Below, piece after piece: positions 45,963 through 52,231 of a stretch of 52,231 nt of DNA. A program made the translations under genes and the position numbers. Each line of letters begins with the position of its first letter. Within the stretch, counting starts at the first letter, position 1. The stretch is from Candidatus Saccharimonadota bacterium (lineage in GTDB: Bacteria; Patescibacteriota; Saccharimonadia; Saccharimonadales; Saccharimonadaceae), in assembly GCA_030523715.1 (NCBI GenBank), contig JAUNHY010000002.1:1-52231 (forward strand). Direction: 5' to 3'. The notes below the pieces were generated by a model. It saw only the letters and a program-made list of their open reading frames with translations. It did not search any database and was not told the DNA's origin.

Positions 45963-46310
45963 TTATTCCGCTTCCTTAGCTTCTTCGCGCATCGCATCGA
46001 CATTAACATTTGCGTTTCCACCAAGATAGAGTAAGCGGAATTGCAACATCGTTTCCAATGCGATTCTTTCCAAATCAAGACCACTGTTGCGCATGTATTC
46101 GGCAACTTGATCATCGGTAAAGTTTTCGTCGTCGAGCTTATCCGCAAGCTCAATCGCCTTATCTTCTGGCAAAGCATTAATGGCCGCGCGATCAATCTGA
46201 TCAAGCAAACGCTCCATCATGTCCATTTTCAATTCGGTACGAACGTCGCCTTCAACGCCCAACCCTTTTTCATCGATAAGTTGATCGACAAACTGTTCAA
46301 CATTTTCCAT
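45963..46310 (-). CDS. DUF5663-like small helical protein
   Basis: 115 residues, acidic and all-helical. The opening ENVEQFVDQLIDEKGLGVEG, then LERL-type helices and a central ALPEDKAIELADKLDD, resemble the DUF5663 proteins I know from CPR genomes; function unknown. It is the first gene of a pair with the 1427-residue protein (16-base gap), which suggests a common job. A GAGAGG site lies upstream of the ATG. Confidence 0.7.
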   Translation of the reverse strand: MENVEQFVDQLIDEKGLGVEGDVRTELKMDMMERLLDQIDRAAINALPEDKAIELADKLDDENFTDDQVAEYMRNSGLDLERIALETMLQFRLLYLGGNANVNVDAMREEAKEAE

Positions 46311-46420
46311 AAAAATATTTGACCTCTCTTGAATATATTTATCCTTATGTTAATCATAACACATTACGCTCATGCATATAAACCAAACTTCCCCATTTTT
46401 TTGGATATTATTATTAACTG

Positions 46421-46536
46421 GCCACTCTAGCTATTTCTAGTAAACCTTACAGAAGTTACGACTGAGTACGAGTTGCGCAATCCCTATAACGATAGGCGAT
46501 TGCGACAACGTGTTTACTAGGAGTGGCTAGAGTGGC
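46421..46536. repeat. Large two-part inverted repeat upstream of tsaD
   Basis: Arms 46421-46445 and 46512-46536 pair over all 25 positions, 22 Watson-Crick and three G-U in the plus-strand RNA. Inside, 46472-46487 pairs with 46492-46509 (about 15 bp, two single-base bulges, AACG loop). The outer arm ends eight bases before the tsaD extended -10. No ORF. Possible structured RNA, MITE or cruciform regulatory site. Confidence 0.75.
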
Positions 46537-46543
46537 TAAAAAA

Positions 46544-46552
46544 TGTTATAAT
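46544..46552 (+). promoter_or_regulatory. Extended -10 promoter of tsaD, leaderless
   Basis: TGT-TATAAT, seven bases, then the ATG at 46560. Confidence 0.65.
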
Positions 46553-46559
46553 ATCCAAA

Positions 46560-47597
46560 ATGAAAATCTTGGGAATCGAATCCTCCTGCGACGAAACCGC
46601 CGCCGCCATCGTTGAAGATGGGGCAAACATTTTGTCGAATGTCGTCGTTTCCCAAATCGATATCCATGCCGAATATGGCGGCGTCATTCCCGAAATTGCC
46701 GCTCGCTCCCATATAGAAGCCATTAATCCAGTACTAAACAAAGCTTTCAAGGACGCCAATCTCACTATTGATGACATTGATACTATTGCTGTCACCCACA
46801 CTCCCGGTCTCGTTGGTTCCCTCTTAGCCGGCACCTTAGCTGCCCGCACCCTCGCAATCCTACATGATAAACCCTTCTATCCTACCCACCATCTTAAATC
46901 CCACATCTATGCCAACTGGCTTAGTGGCTATCAGCCAGAATTTCCGCTCCTTGCCGCAGTCATCTCTGGCGGTCACACTCAAATCATTTACATGGAGCGC
47001 CACGATCACTTTGAAATTATTGGTACCACCCGCGACGACGCTATTGGCGAATGCTTCGATAAAGTAGCCAAAATTCTCGATCTCCCCTACCCTGGTGGTC
47101 CGGCCATTGCTAACGCTGCTCAAAGTGGCAACGCCAAACGATATCATCTTCCAATTCCAAAAGTCGATGGCCTAGATTTCTCTTTTAGTGGCCTCAAAAC
47201 CGCCGTTCTCCGCACCGTCCAAAAAGAGCTTAACCTCCCTATTACTACCCCATCTTACGAGCTCCAAAAATTAATTAGCCAGCAACAAATTACCGATTTT
47301 GCCGCCAGTTTTCAAGCTACCGCAGTTGATATTTTAGTTAAAAAACTTAAAACCGCCTCCGAGACTCATCCCGCAAAATCTATCCTTCTCGCTGGTGGCG
47401 TTAGTGCCAACCAACTTCTTCGCAACGAAATCACAAAAAACTTCTCCAAAACCCATCAAGTTTTCTTCCCAGAACCAAAATTCAGCACCGATAACGGTGC
47501 CATGGTCGCTTCTGCCGCCTATTATTCCATCCAATCCGACGAGCAAGCTACCGACCCATATAAACTTGATATTTCCCCGCGCTCCACTATCCGTTAA
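46560..47597 (+). CDS. tsaD: tRNA N6-adenosine threonylcarbamoyltransferase TsaD
   Basis: 345 residues, normal length. It makes t6A37 in ANN-reading tRNAs together with TsaB/TsaE and TsaC. ASKHA-fold motifs: GIESSCDETAAAIV at the start, the metal-binding HHLKSHIYANW (HxxxH type) near 105-115, AVISGGHTQI near 133, and the C-terminal GGVSANQLLR and STDNGAMVA with the metal Asp. tsaB, tsaC and tsaE are not in the window. Confidence 0.97.
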   Translation: MKILGIESSCDETAAAIVEDGANILSNVVVSQIDIHAEYGGVIPEIAARSHIEAINPVLNKAFKDANLTIDDIDTIAVTHTPGLVGSLLAGTLAARTLAILHDKPFYPTHHLKSHIYANWLSGYQPEFPLLAAVISGGHTQIIYMERHDHFEIIGTTRDDAIGECFDKVAKILDLPYPGGPAIANAAQSGNAKRYHLPIPKVDGLDFSFSGLKTAVLRTVQKELNLPITTPSYELQKLISQQQITDFAASFQATAVDILVKKLKTASETHPAKSILLAGGVSANQLLRNEITKNFSKTHQVFFPEPKFSTDNGAMVASAAYYSIQSDEQATDPYKLDISPRSTIR

Positions 47598-47634
47598 ATT
47601 TGCTCAGTAAGTTTAAAAACTTAGTTCAACGCGG

Positions 47635-47640
47635 TATAAT
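47635..47640 (+). promoter_or_regulatory. -10 box of the DegT-type gene, leaderless; decides the start
   Basis: TATAAT, seven bases, then the ATG at 47648. The in-frame ATG-initiated frame at 47600 would be upstream of the transcript. Confidence 0.6.
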
Positions 47641-47647
47641 AAAACCA

Positions 47648-48877
47648 ATGAATTTGAGTGAGTCCAACTTGGCCGTGCGCGAAAAGCTCGCTAAGTATTC
47701 CAATACCGACGCGAACGATTGGTTTTTGTGCCTCAAAGCCCGCTACGGCATGGCGACCGTTTTTAAAACCATTCGCAACACTCTTGGCCCTGGCGATGTT
47801 ATTACTACCCCATATACCTGCATCACCTCTGTTAACCCTATACTTGTCGCCGATCTTAAGCCAGTCTATGCCGATATTGACCCCACTACTCTCTCAATCA
47901 CCGACGCCAATAAGCATATTCGCAAGCATACTCGCGCTATCGTCGTCCAGCATACGCTTGGCATTATTAACCAAGAAATTCAGTCTATCGGAAAAACTTG
48001 CAAAGAAGAAGGCATTATCCTAGTCGAAGATTCCGCCCATTGTCTTGCCCGCATGGCGCTTGATAATAAAAGTCGACCAATCGCAGATATCTCCATCCAC
48101 TCTTTTGGTGTTGAAAAAGTGTTGCAAAACACCAAGTTTGGCGGCGCAATTTATGTCAATCCTCGCCTCAAGAAAACCAACCCAAAACTCTACGAAGTAA
48201 TTGTTCATAATTTGATTAATCTCCCCGAGGCACCACGCGCGCTTGATCTAAAAATCCGCGCCTATCGCACTCAAAATGCCATTCTCCAGCGCGTACCAAA
48301 TGTTATGAAAAACGGCCTCCGCAACTTCTTGCTAAAAACTAAGACTTTCGAGCCGGCCGTCACCCCAATCGAACAAGACGCCACCCAAGCCGAATCGTAC
48401 GCAATAACAGATTACGCCTGCCAGGTAATCCTCAAAAATATCCCTTCCCTGCCAGCAGACTATCGTCGTCGCGAGCAGAACACGGAAATATACCAAAAAT
48501 ATCTCAAATCCGCATCTTACTTTCATATAATTTCGGAGAAAAAAGAGCCACTTTTGGCCTTCCCTGTCGTATTCGAAGACTCGCATCGTGCCACAGAAGC
48601 ATATAACGCTTTAGCATCCTCTGGATACTTCATCCGACGCTGGTATTCTCCACTACTCTATCCTGGCCCAACAGATAATCGCTTCTATTTCTATAATCCA
48701 AAGATGTCCCCAGTTGCCGAAGCAATGCACCCACGTGTTATTTGCCTACCGACAAATCTCAGCACGGTTGAAACCAAAAAAATCATCAATATTTTATATC
48801 CTGTGCAAAACCATGTGGAAAACTACAAGCAAACTGTGGAAAACTCCCTTGACAAGCCGAAAAAATCGCAAAAATAA
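47648..48877 (+). CDS. DegT/DnrJ/EryC1-family PLP aminotransferase
   Basis: About 409 residues. Sugar aminotransferase fold: GDVITTPYTCITSVNPILVADLKPVYADIDPTTLSI, then VVQHTLGI, VEDSAHCLA near 140 and SFGVEKVLQNTKFGGAI with the PLP Lys in VEKVLQ near 163. The last 20-30 residues (VQNHVENYKQTVENSLDKPKK) are low-complexity, and their DNA carries three DnaA-box-like repeats. Start 47648 is chosen from the promoter position. These enzymes build amino sugars for surface glycans or lipids; no glycan genes are adjacent. Confidence 0.88.
   Translation: MNLSESNLAVREKLAKYSNTDANDWFLCLKARYGMATVFKTIRNTLGPGDVITTPYTCITSVNPILVADLKPVYADIDPTTLSITDANKHIRKHTRAIVVQHTLGIINQEIQSIGKTCKEEGIILVEDSAHCLARMALDNKSRPIADISIHSFGVEKVLQNTKFGGAIYVNPRLKKTNPKLYEVIVHNLINLPEAPRALDLKIRAYRTQNAILQRVPNVMKNGLRNFLLKTKTFEPAVTPIEQDATQAESYAITDYACQVILKNIPSLPADYRRREQNTEIYQKYLKSASYFHIISEKKEPLLAFPVVFEDSHRATEAYNALASSGYFIRRWYSPLLYPGPTDNRFYFYNPKMSPVAEAMHPRVICLPTNLSTVETKKIINILYPVQNHVENYKQTVENSLDKPKKSQK
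48802..48843 (-). repeat. Three DnaA-box-like 9-mers inside the end of the DegT gene
   Basis: TGTGCAAAA (48802), TGTGGAAAA (48814) and TGTGGAAAA (48835) differ by one base from the DnaA-box form TGTGNATAA. They share orientation and lie 12 and 21 bases apart, about one and two helical turns. Confidence 0.4.
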
Positions 48878-48901
48878 GCAAAAAATATCCCAAAATCGCA
48901 T

Positions 48902-48928
48902 AAAATCCGCCAAAAAGGCGGATTTTTT
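48902..48928 (+). terminator. Terminator of the DegT-type gene
   Basis: 10-bp stem AAAATCCGCC (48902-48911) with its complement (48917-48926), loop AAAAA, T-rich exit. Confidence 0.85.
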
Positions 48929-49004
48929 AAGAAAAAAATCGTAAAATCGACAAAAAAATGAAAATAACGCATAAAAAACAAATAATTATTTGCGGCAAAA
49001 TACG

Positions 49005-49028
49005 AAAAAATCCTGTCAAGTCTTGACA
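49005..49028 (-). terminator. Palindrome TGTCAAG-T-CTTGACA, likely terminator
   Basis: A perfect 7+1+7 palindrome (49014-49028). On the minus strand it can fold as TGTCAA-GAC-TTGACA followed by GGATTTTTT, so it probably ends the short transposase-like gene. It could equally be an operator. Confidence 0.5.
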
Positions 49029-49048
49029 CTATCTATAAAAAATAGAAA

Positions 49049-49258
49049 TTATTTATTTTTATCGAACTGATCAAGGTCAAAAAGCGGAGTTTTTCCCTCG
49101 TCCATCACTTTTTGCGCCTTTTTTAAGAGTTTTTCGAGCCCGTATTCACTATTTGCAGAACCAATATGTACCGTCTTCACGACTTCCCCATTCTGTTTCC
49201 AGCAAACTTGAACGCCCGTTGCCCCACTTCCCGTCTTAAATTTCCGGATAAAAGCCAT
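49049..49258 (-). CDS. Short protein resembling the N-terminus of IS1634-type transposases
   Basis: 69 residues from the ATG at 49258. The opening AFIRKFKTGSGATGVQVCWK, then VVKTVHIGSANSEYGLEKLLKKA, fits the N-terminal DNA-binding part of IS1634/IS4-type transposases (x-R-x-V-K-T-x-S-G-A-T-x-V-Q, then H-x-G-S-A). The catalytic DDE part is missing and nothing like it follows on either side. It is therefore either a remnant or a small DNA-binding protein derived from a transposase. A consensus DnaA box overlaps its upstream region. Confidence 0.6.
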   Translation of the reverse strand: MAFIRKFKTGSGATGVQVCWKQNGEVVKTVHIGSANSEYGLEKLLKKAQKVMDEGKTPLFDLDQFDKNK

Positions 49259-49269
49259 CTTAACTATTA

Positions 49270-49278
49270 TTATCCACA
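49270..49278 (+). promoter_or_regulatory. Consensus DnaA box TTATCCACA
   Basis: Exact TTATCCACA, 11 bases upstream of the 49258 start codon. A single copy could regulate that gene or be part of a replication-related site. Confidence 0.5.
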
Positions 49279-49334
49279 ATTCCGCCGAAAACACCAAACC
49301 ATAATTATCCTTCTATCTGTTTCTTTACATCCTC

Positions 49335-49364
49335 TTGACTTAGCATGCCGCTTTGGTGTAAAAT
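49335..49364 (+). promoter_or_regulatory. Promoter TTGACT-18-TAAAAT of an apparent non-coding transcript
   Basis: TTGACT (49335-49340), an 18-base spacer, TAAAAT (49359-49364). It shares the CTCTTGACTT context with the promoters at 38238 and 52182. No plus-strand ORF follows until valS, which has its own promoter. Confidence 0.5.
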
Positions 49365-49370
49365 AGAATC

Positions 49371-49482
49371 AACAAACGAAGTAATTGCGTTTGGGACGTT
49401 GAACGTAAGGGTGTAACGTACAATTAGATAATAATTATTGGATACCGTCAATTTCCACGTGAAATTTTGATGGTCTTTTTGG
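49371..49482 (+). ncRNA. Candidate small structured RNA upstream of valS
   Basis: Between the promoter above and a terminator-like hairpin (ACCGTCA-ATTTC ... GAAATTTTGATGGT, then CTTTTTGG, about 49445-49482) lie about 110 bases with small stems (CAAACG/CGTTTG; ACGTT/AACGT). I recognise no RNA family. It might instead be an attenuated leader of valS. A 61-codon GTG-initiated frame on the opposite strand (49490 to 49305) is the main competing reading, so confidence is low. Confidence 0.3.
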
Positions 49483-49498
49483 TTTTTCACGTGGAAAA
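49451..49498. repeat. Two parS-like palindromes forming a 13-bp inverted repeat
   Basis: ATTTCCACGTGAAATT (49451-49466) and TTTTTCACGTGGAAAA (49483-49498), each centred on CACGTG, 32 bases apart. Against the parS consensus TGTTYCACGTGRAACA they match 12 and 14 of 16 positions. The arms 49452-49464 and 49485-49497 are perfect complements. Confidence 0.5.
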
Positions 49499-49560
49499 TC
49501 TACAATTATAGATAGAGAACAGCAAATACTTCACTAATAGGGGTAATTCTAAGCGTCTCA

Positions 49561-49569
49561 TGCTATAAT
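49561..49569 (+). promoter_or_regulatory. Extended -10 promoter of valS, leaderless
   Basis: TGC-TATAAT, six bases, then the ATG at 49576. Confidence 0.65.
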
Positions 49570-49575
49570 AAATCT

Positions 49576-52134
49576 ATGAAATTTAGTAAAACCTATGAGC
49601 CGAACCAATACGAGCCAGACGTATACGCACTCTGGGAAAAATCCGGCGCATTCAAGCCATCTGACGACAAGGGAAAAGATCCCTACACAATCGTCATGCC
49701 ACCTCCGAATGCAAACGGTAATCTTCATATTGGCCACGGACTAACAATTGCATTACAAGATATCTTAATCCGTTACCATCGCATGAAAGGCCAAAACGCC
49801 TGGTATATTCCGGGTGCCGATCACGCCGGCTTTGAAACTTGGGTCGTATACGAGCGCAAACTCGAAGCAGAAGGGAAAACTCGCTTTGATTTCAGCCGTG
49901 ACGACCTCTATAACCAAGTCTGGAGCTTCGTCTATGAACAGCGCGGCAACATGGAATTACAGATACGTGCCCTCGGCGCATCTTGTGACTGGTCAAGCCT
50001 AACTTTTACGCTCGATCCAAAAGTTATTGACACCGTTTACGGCACATTTAAGAAACTTTGGGACGATAAACTCATCTACAGAGGCGAGAAACTCGTCAAT
50101 TACTGTACAAAGCACCAAACCGCCTTTGCGGATATTGAGGTTACCCACAAAGAAGAGCAGGGCAAGCTCTGGCAAATCGCTTACCCACTCGTAGAGCCAA
50201 AGAATGGAATCAGCGAACTCGTCGTTTCAACCACTCGTCCAGAAACTCTCTTAGGGGATACGGCAGTCGCAGTAAATCCAAACGACAAACGCTACAAAGA
50301 TATTGTCGGCTCAATGTTAAAACTCCCTCTAACAGATAGAGAGATCCCAGTTATCGCCGACGAACATGCCGACATGGAATACGGAACAGGTGTTGTAAAA
50401 ATTACACCGGCTCACGATCAGGATGACTTCGAAGTAGGTCAACGCCATAATCTTCCAAAAATCACAGTTATCGGTTATGACGGCAAGATGAATAAAAATG
50501 CCGGCTTCAACTACGAAGGTCTTACCACTCACCAAGCTCGCATCAAGGTTCTCGAGGCGCTCAAAAACAATGATCTCTTACGCGGAGAAGAGAATATCAC
50601 TCACGCCGTTGGCCATTGCTATAAGTGCGATACGGTTATTGAGCCACTCCTTAAGGAACAGTGGTTCGTTGACGTAAAGCCACTCGCCGAACGCGCCATT
50701 AAGGTGCTTGAGGAAGGGAAGATTAAATTCCACCCTGCTAGTAAAAAGCAAGTTCTTATCAATTACCTCAGTAAAATCAAAGATTGGAACATTTCTCGTC
50801 AGATTCCTTGGGGTATTCCAATTCCAGCATTCGTAAACGTCAACGATCCAACAGATTGGATTTACGATACGAATGTTAGCCAACCAACCATCGAAAGGGA
50901 TGGCAAAACTTATCGCCGCGATAACGATACTTTTGATACTTGGTTTAGCTCCGGACAATGGCCATACATCACAACTAGTGACCGCCCAGAGCATTATCCT
51001 ACATCTGTTATGGAAACCGGTGCTGACCTCTTATTCCAGTGGGTTGGTCGCATGATTATGCTCGGCCTCTATGTTACTGACGATATTCCATTTAAAGATG
51101 TCTACATGCATGGCATGGTCCTCGACGAAAAGGGCCAAAAGATGTCCAAATCTAAAGGTAACGTCATCAACCCAATCGAGATCGTCGCCAAATATGGCTC
51201 CGATGCGCTTCGTCTCGGCCTTATCGCCAGTCGTTCCGCTGGTATTAACCAGGCCTTCAGCACAAGCAAAGTCATGGCCAGCCGCAACCTCTGTAACAAA
51301 GTTTGGAACATTTCTCGTCTCGTTCAAGACATCGTTGAGAAAAATCCTACCAAATCCAACGAAATCGAAGTTAAGAATTTCGGCGAAGATTGGATTCTTG
51401 AACAGATTAACCGCACTAGCACAGAGCTACAGAAGCTCCTCGATCACTATCGCTTTGCCGAAGCTGGCGATTTAATCTACGATCTCATCTGGAACAAGTA
51501 CGCCGACTGGTTTATTGAAACCGAGAAGCTCTGGAAAAACACCAACCTTCTCAAGTCTACCCTCGAACAGATCCTCAAGATGCTTCACCCATTTGCGCCA
51601 TTTGTCACTGAAACCATCTGGCAAACACTTGATTGGACCGAAGGAATGCTCATTTCCCAGGAATGGCCAAAACCATACGAATATAACCAGCAAAAGTCCG
51701 ACGATTTCTCAGAACTCATCGAGATTATCACTAATATTCGTAGTCACTATCAGAGCATTCCAGGTTCCGGCAATTACCCAATCGCCTTCCACGACGATCC
51801 GCTCATGTACGACAACCAGTTATTGATCCAACATCTCACCAAAGCTCCATGCGTACCAAAGATTAACCTCGAAGACGCAAGGGGCCTCCATCTCGCTGTT
51901 CATAATCGCAACATCTACATCGACATCCCTAAAGATATCCATGAAAAATACAAGCATAACCTCGAAGATCGCGTTCTCAAGATGAATCAAGAGATCATGA
52001 CTCTCGAAAAACGTCTTGATAGTCCAAATTACGTCACCAAGGCGCCAAAAGAGCTTGTTGAAGAGACTCGCCAGTCACTTCTAGAGAAGCGCGAACTTCT
52101 CAAGAAGATGCGCGCAGAACTCGAGCATATTTAG
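49576..52134 (+). CDS. valS: Valyl-tRNA synthetase
   Basis: 852 residues, full length. The class I signature HIGH is in PPPNANGNLHIGHG near 47-60 and KMSKS in GQKMSKSKGN near 525. The editing domain (STTRPETLLGDTAVAVNP, near 218-235) is present. The anticodon-binding domain follows, with the C-terminal coiled coil typical of ValRS (about 795-852, LEDRVLKMNQEIMTLEKRL). It is monocistronic and leaderless, with its own terminator. Confidence 0.98.
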   Translation: MKFSKTYEPNQYEPDVYALWEKSGAFKPSDDKGKDPYTIVMPPPNANGNLHIGHGLTIALQDILIRYHRMKGQNAWYIPGADHAGFETWVVYERKLEAEGKTRFDFSRDDLYNQVWSFVYEQRGNMELQIRALGASCDWSSLTFTLDPKVIDTVYGTFKKLWDDKLIYRGEKLVNYCTKHQTAFADIEVTHKEEQGKLWQIAYPLVEPKNGISELVVSTTRPETLLGDTAVAVNPNDKRYKDIVGSMLKLPLTDREIPVIADEHADMEYGTGVVKITPAHDQDDFEVGQRHNLPKITVIGYDGKMNKNAGFNYEGLTTHQARIKVLEALKNNDLLRGEENITHAVGHCYKCDTVIEPLLKEQWFVDVKPLAERAIKVLEEGKIKFHPASKKQVLINYLSKIKDWNISRQIPWGIPIPAFVNVNDPTDWIYDTNVSQPTIERDGKTYRRDNDTFDTWFSSGQWPYITTSDRPEHYPTSVMETGADLLFQWVGRMIMLGLYVTDDIPFKDVYMHGMVLDEKGQKMSKSKGNVINPIEIVAKYGSDALRLGLIASRSAGINQAFSTSKVMASRNLCNKVWNISRLVQDIVEKNPTKSNEIEVKNFGEDWILEQINRTSTELQKLLDHYRFAEAGDLIYDLIWNKYADWFIETEKLWKNTNLLKSTLEQILKMLHPFAPFVTETIWQTLDWTEGMLISQEWPKPYEYNQQKSDDFSELIEIITNIRSHYQSIPGSGNYPIAFHDDPLMYDNQLLIQHLTKAPCVPKINLEDARGLHLAVHNRNIYIDIPKDIHEKYKHNLEDRVLKMNQEIMTLEKRLDSPNYVTKAPKELVEETRQSLLEKRELLKKMRAELEHI

Positions 52135-52139
52135 AACCA

Positions 52140-52170
52140 AAAGCCACCCCATAAAATTGGGTGGCTTTTT
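52140..52170 (+). terminator. Terminator of valS
   Basis: Stem AAGCCACCC (52141-52149) with its complement (52159-52167), loop of nine bases, T tract. Confidence 0.85.
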
Positions 52171-52181
52171 GATTCTACCTC

Positions 52182-52210
52182 TTGACTTTTTATCCCGTTT
52201 ATGCTATATT
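52182..52210 (+). promoter_or_regulatory. Promoter TTGACT-17-TATATT reading out of the window
   Basis: TTGACT (52182-52187) and TATATT (52205-52210) with TGC before it. The gene it drives lies beyond the right edge. Confidence 0.65.
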
Positions 52211-52231
52211 CACCTTATATCTAACCAAAAA

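Noticed and set aside
47600-47647. Longer N-terminus of the DegT-type protein from the ATG at 47600
   Set aside because: The segment overlaps the promoter TATAAT at 47635-47640 and does not look like the family N-terminus.
49400-49482. T-box riboswitch controlling valS (AAGGGTGTAACG resembles the T-box core)
   Set aside because: The similarity is limited to AGGGTG; there is no room for a stem I with a specifier loop between the promoter and this point, the sequence does not overlap the terminator helix, and valS has its own leaderless promoter.
48800-49570. Chromosomal replication origin
   Set aside because: Not claimed as a feature: no dnaA, dnaN or par genes nearby and the C-richness of the plus strand continues across the region. 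Kept only as a finding about the site cluster.

Overview
The window looks like part of the chromosome of a Candidate Phyla Radiation bacterium, most likely Candidatus Saccharibacteria (TM7). The reasons are compact, mostly short genes; many small membrane-anchored proteins without recognisable families; a type IV pilus assembly cluster; a DUF3152-type metalloprotease of the kind known from Actinobacteria; a DUF5663-like protein; and the standard genetic code, with TGA used as a stop. The assignment rests on gene content only. The plus strand is C-richer than G in the samples I counted on both coding strands, so the minus strand is probably the leading strand.

Layout. 1-3.2 kb: the 3' part of a type II tRNA (probably Leu), a hairpin-rich spacer, three hypothetical membrane or secreted proteins and an archaemetzincin-like zinc peptidase. 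3.3-8.4 kb: a minus-strand type IV pilus operon (pilM, pilN-like, pilO-like, a small protein, pilB). 8.5-11.9 kb: ychF, a membrane protein and a two-component system. 12-19.1 kb: queA and tgt (queuosine) around an InlB-repeat surface protein, an AI-2E-family permease and cysS. 19.2-24.9 kb: an SPFH (YdjI-like) protein with three paralogous zinc-ribbon membrane proteins. 25.1-29.5 kb: pyrophosphatase, then a five-gene operon gapdh-rpiB-rpe-like-pfkB-LOG. 29.5-34.2 kb: dnaE and an acidic protein. 34.3-37.9 kb: a five-gene operon with a TlyA-like methyltransferase, a lipid-kinase-like protein, a coiled-coil membrane protein, the DUF3152 protease and a membrane protein. 38.1-41.6 kb: tRNA-Ser, a two-gene accessory operon and a MacB-type ABC transporter. 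41.7-46.3 kb: a 1427-residue acidic protein and a DUF5663-like partner. 46.5-52.1 kb: tsaD, a DegT-type aminotransferase, a short transposase-like protein, an unusual intergenic region with parS-like palindromes, and valS.

Two things stand out. First, most independently transcribed genes have an extended -10 box (TGnTATAAT-like) ending six to nine bases before the ATG, so the predicted transcript starts on or next to the start codon. Leaderless mRNA looks like the default here, and the rule fixes several starts (dnaE, cysS, DegT). A second class has TTGAC(A/T)-17-TATAAT promoters, a real leader and a Shine-Dalgarno site, and it serves three hypothetical or accessory genes. Second, the SPFH plus triple zinc-ribbon cluster resembles the Bacillus YdjG/YdjH/YdjI membrane-stress module but has no PspA in the window and carries an expanded set of anchors.

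The gapdh-rpiB-rpe-pfkB-LOG operon can be read as a route from scavenged nucleosides to ribose 5-phosphate and into lower glycolysis, which would suit a host-dependent bacterium. That is inference from family membership and operon structure.
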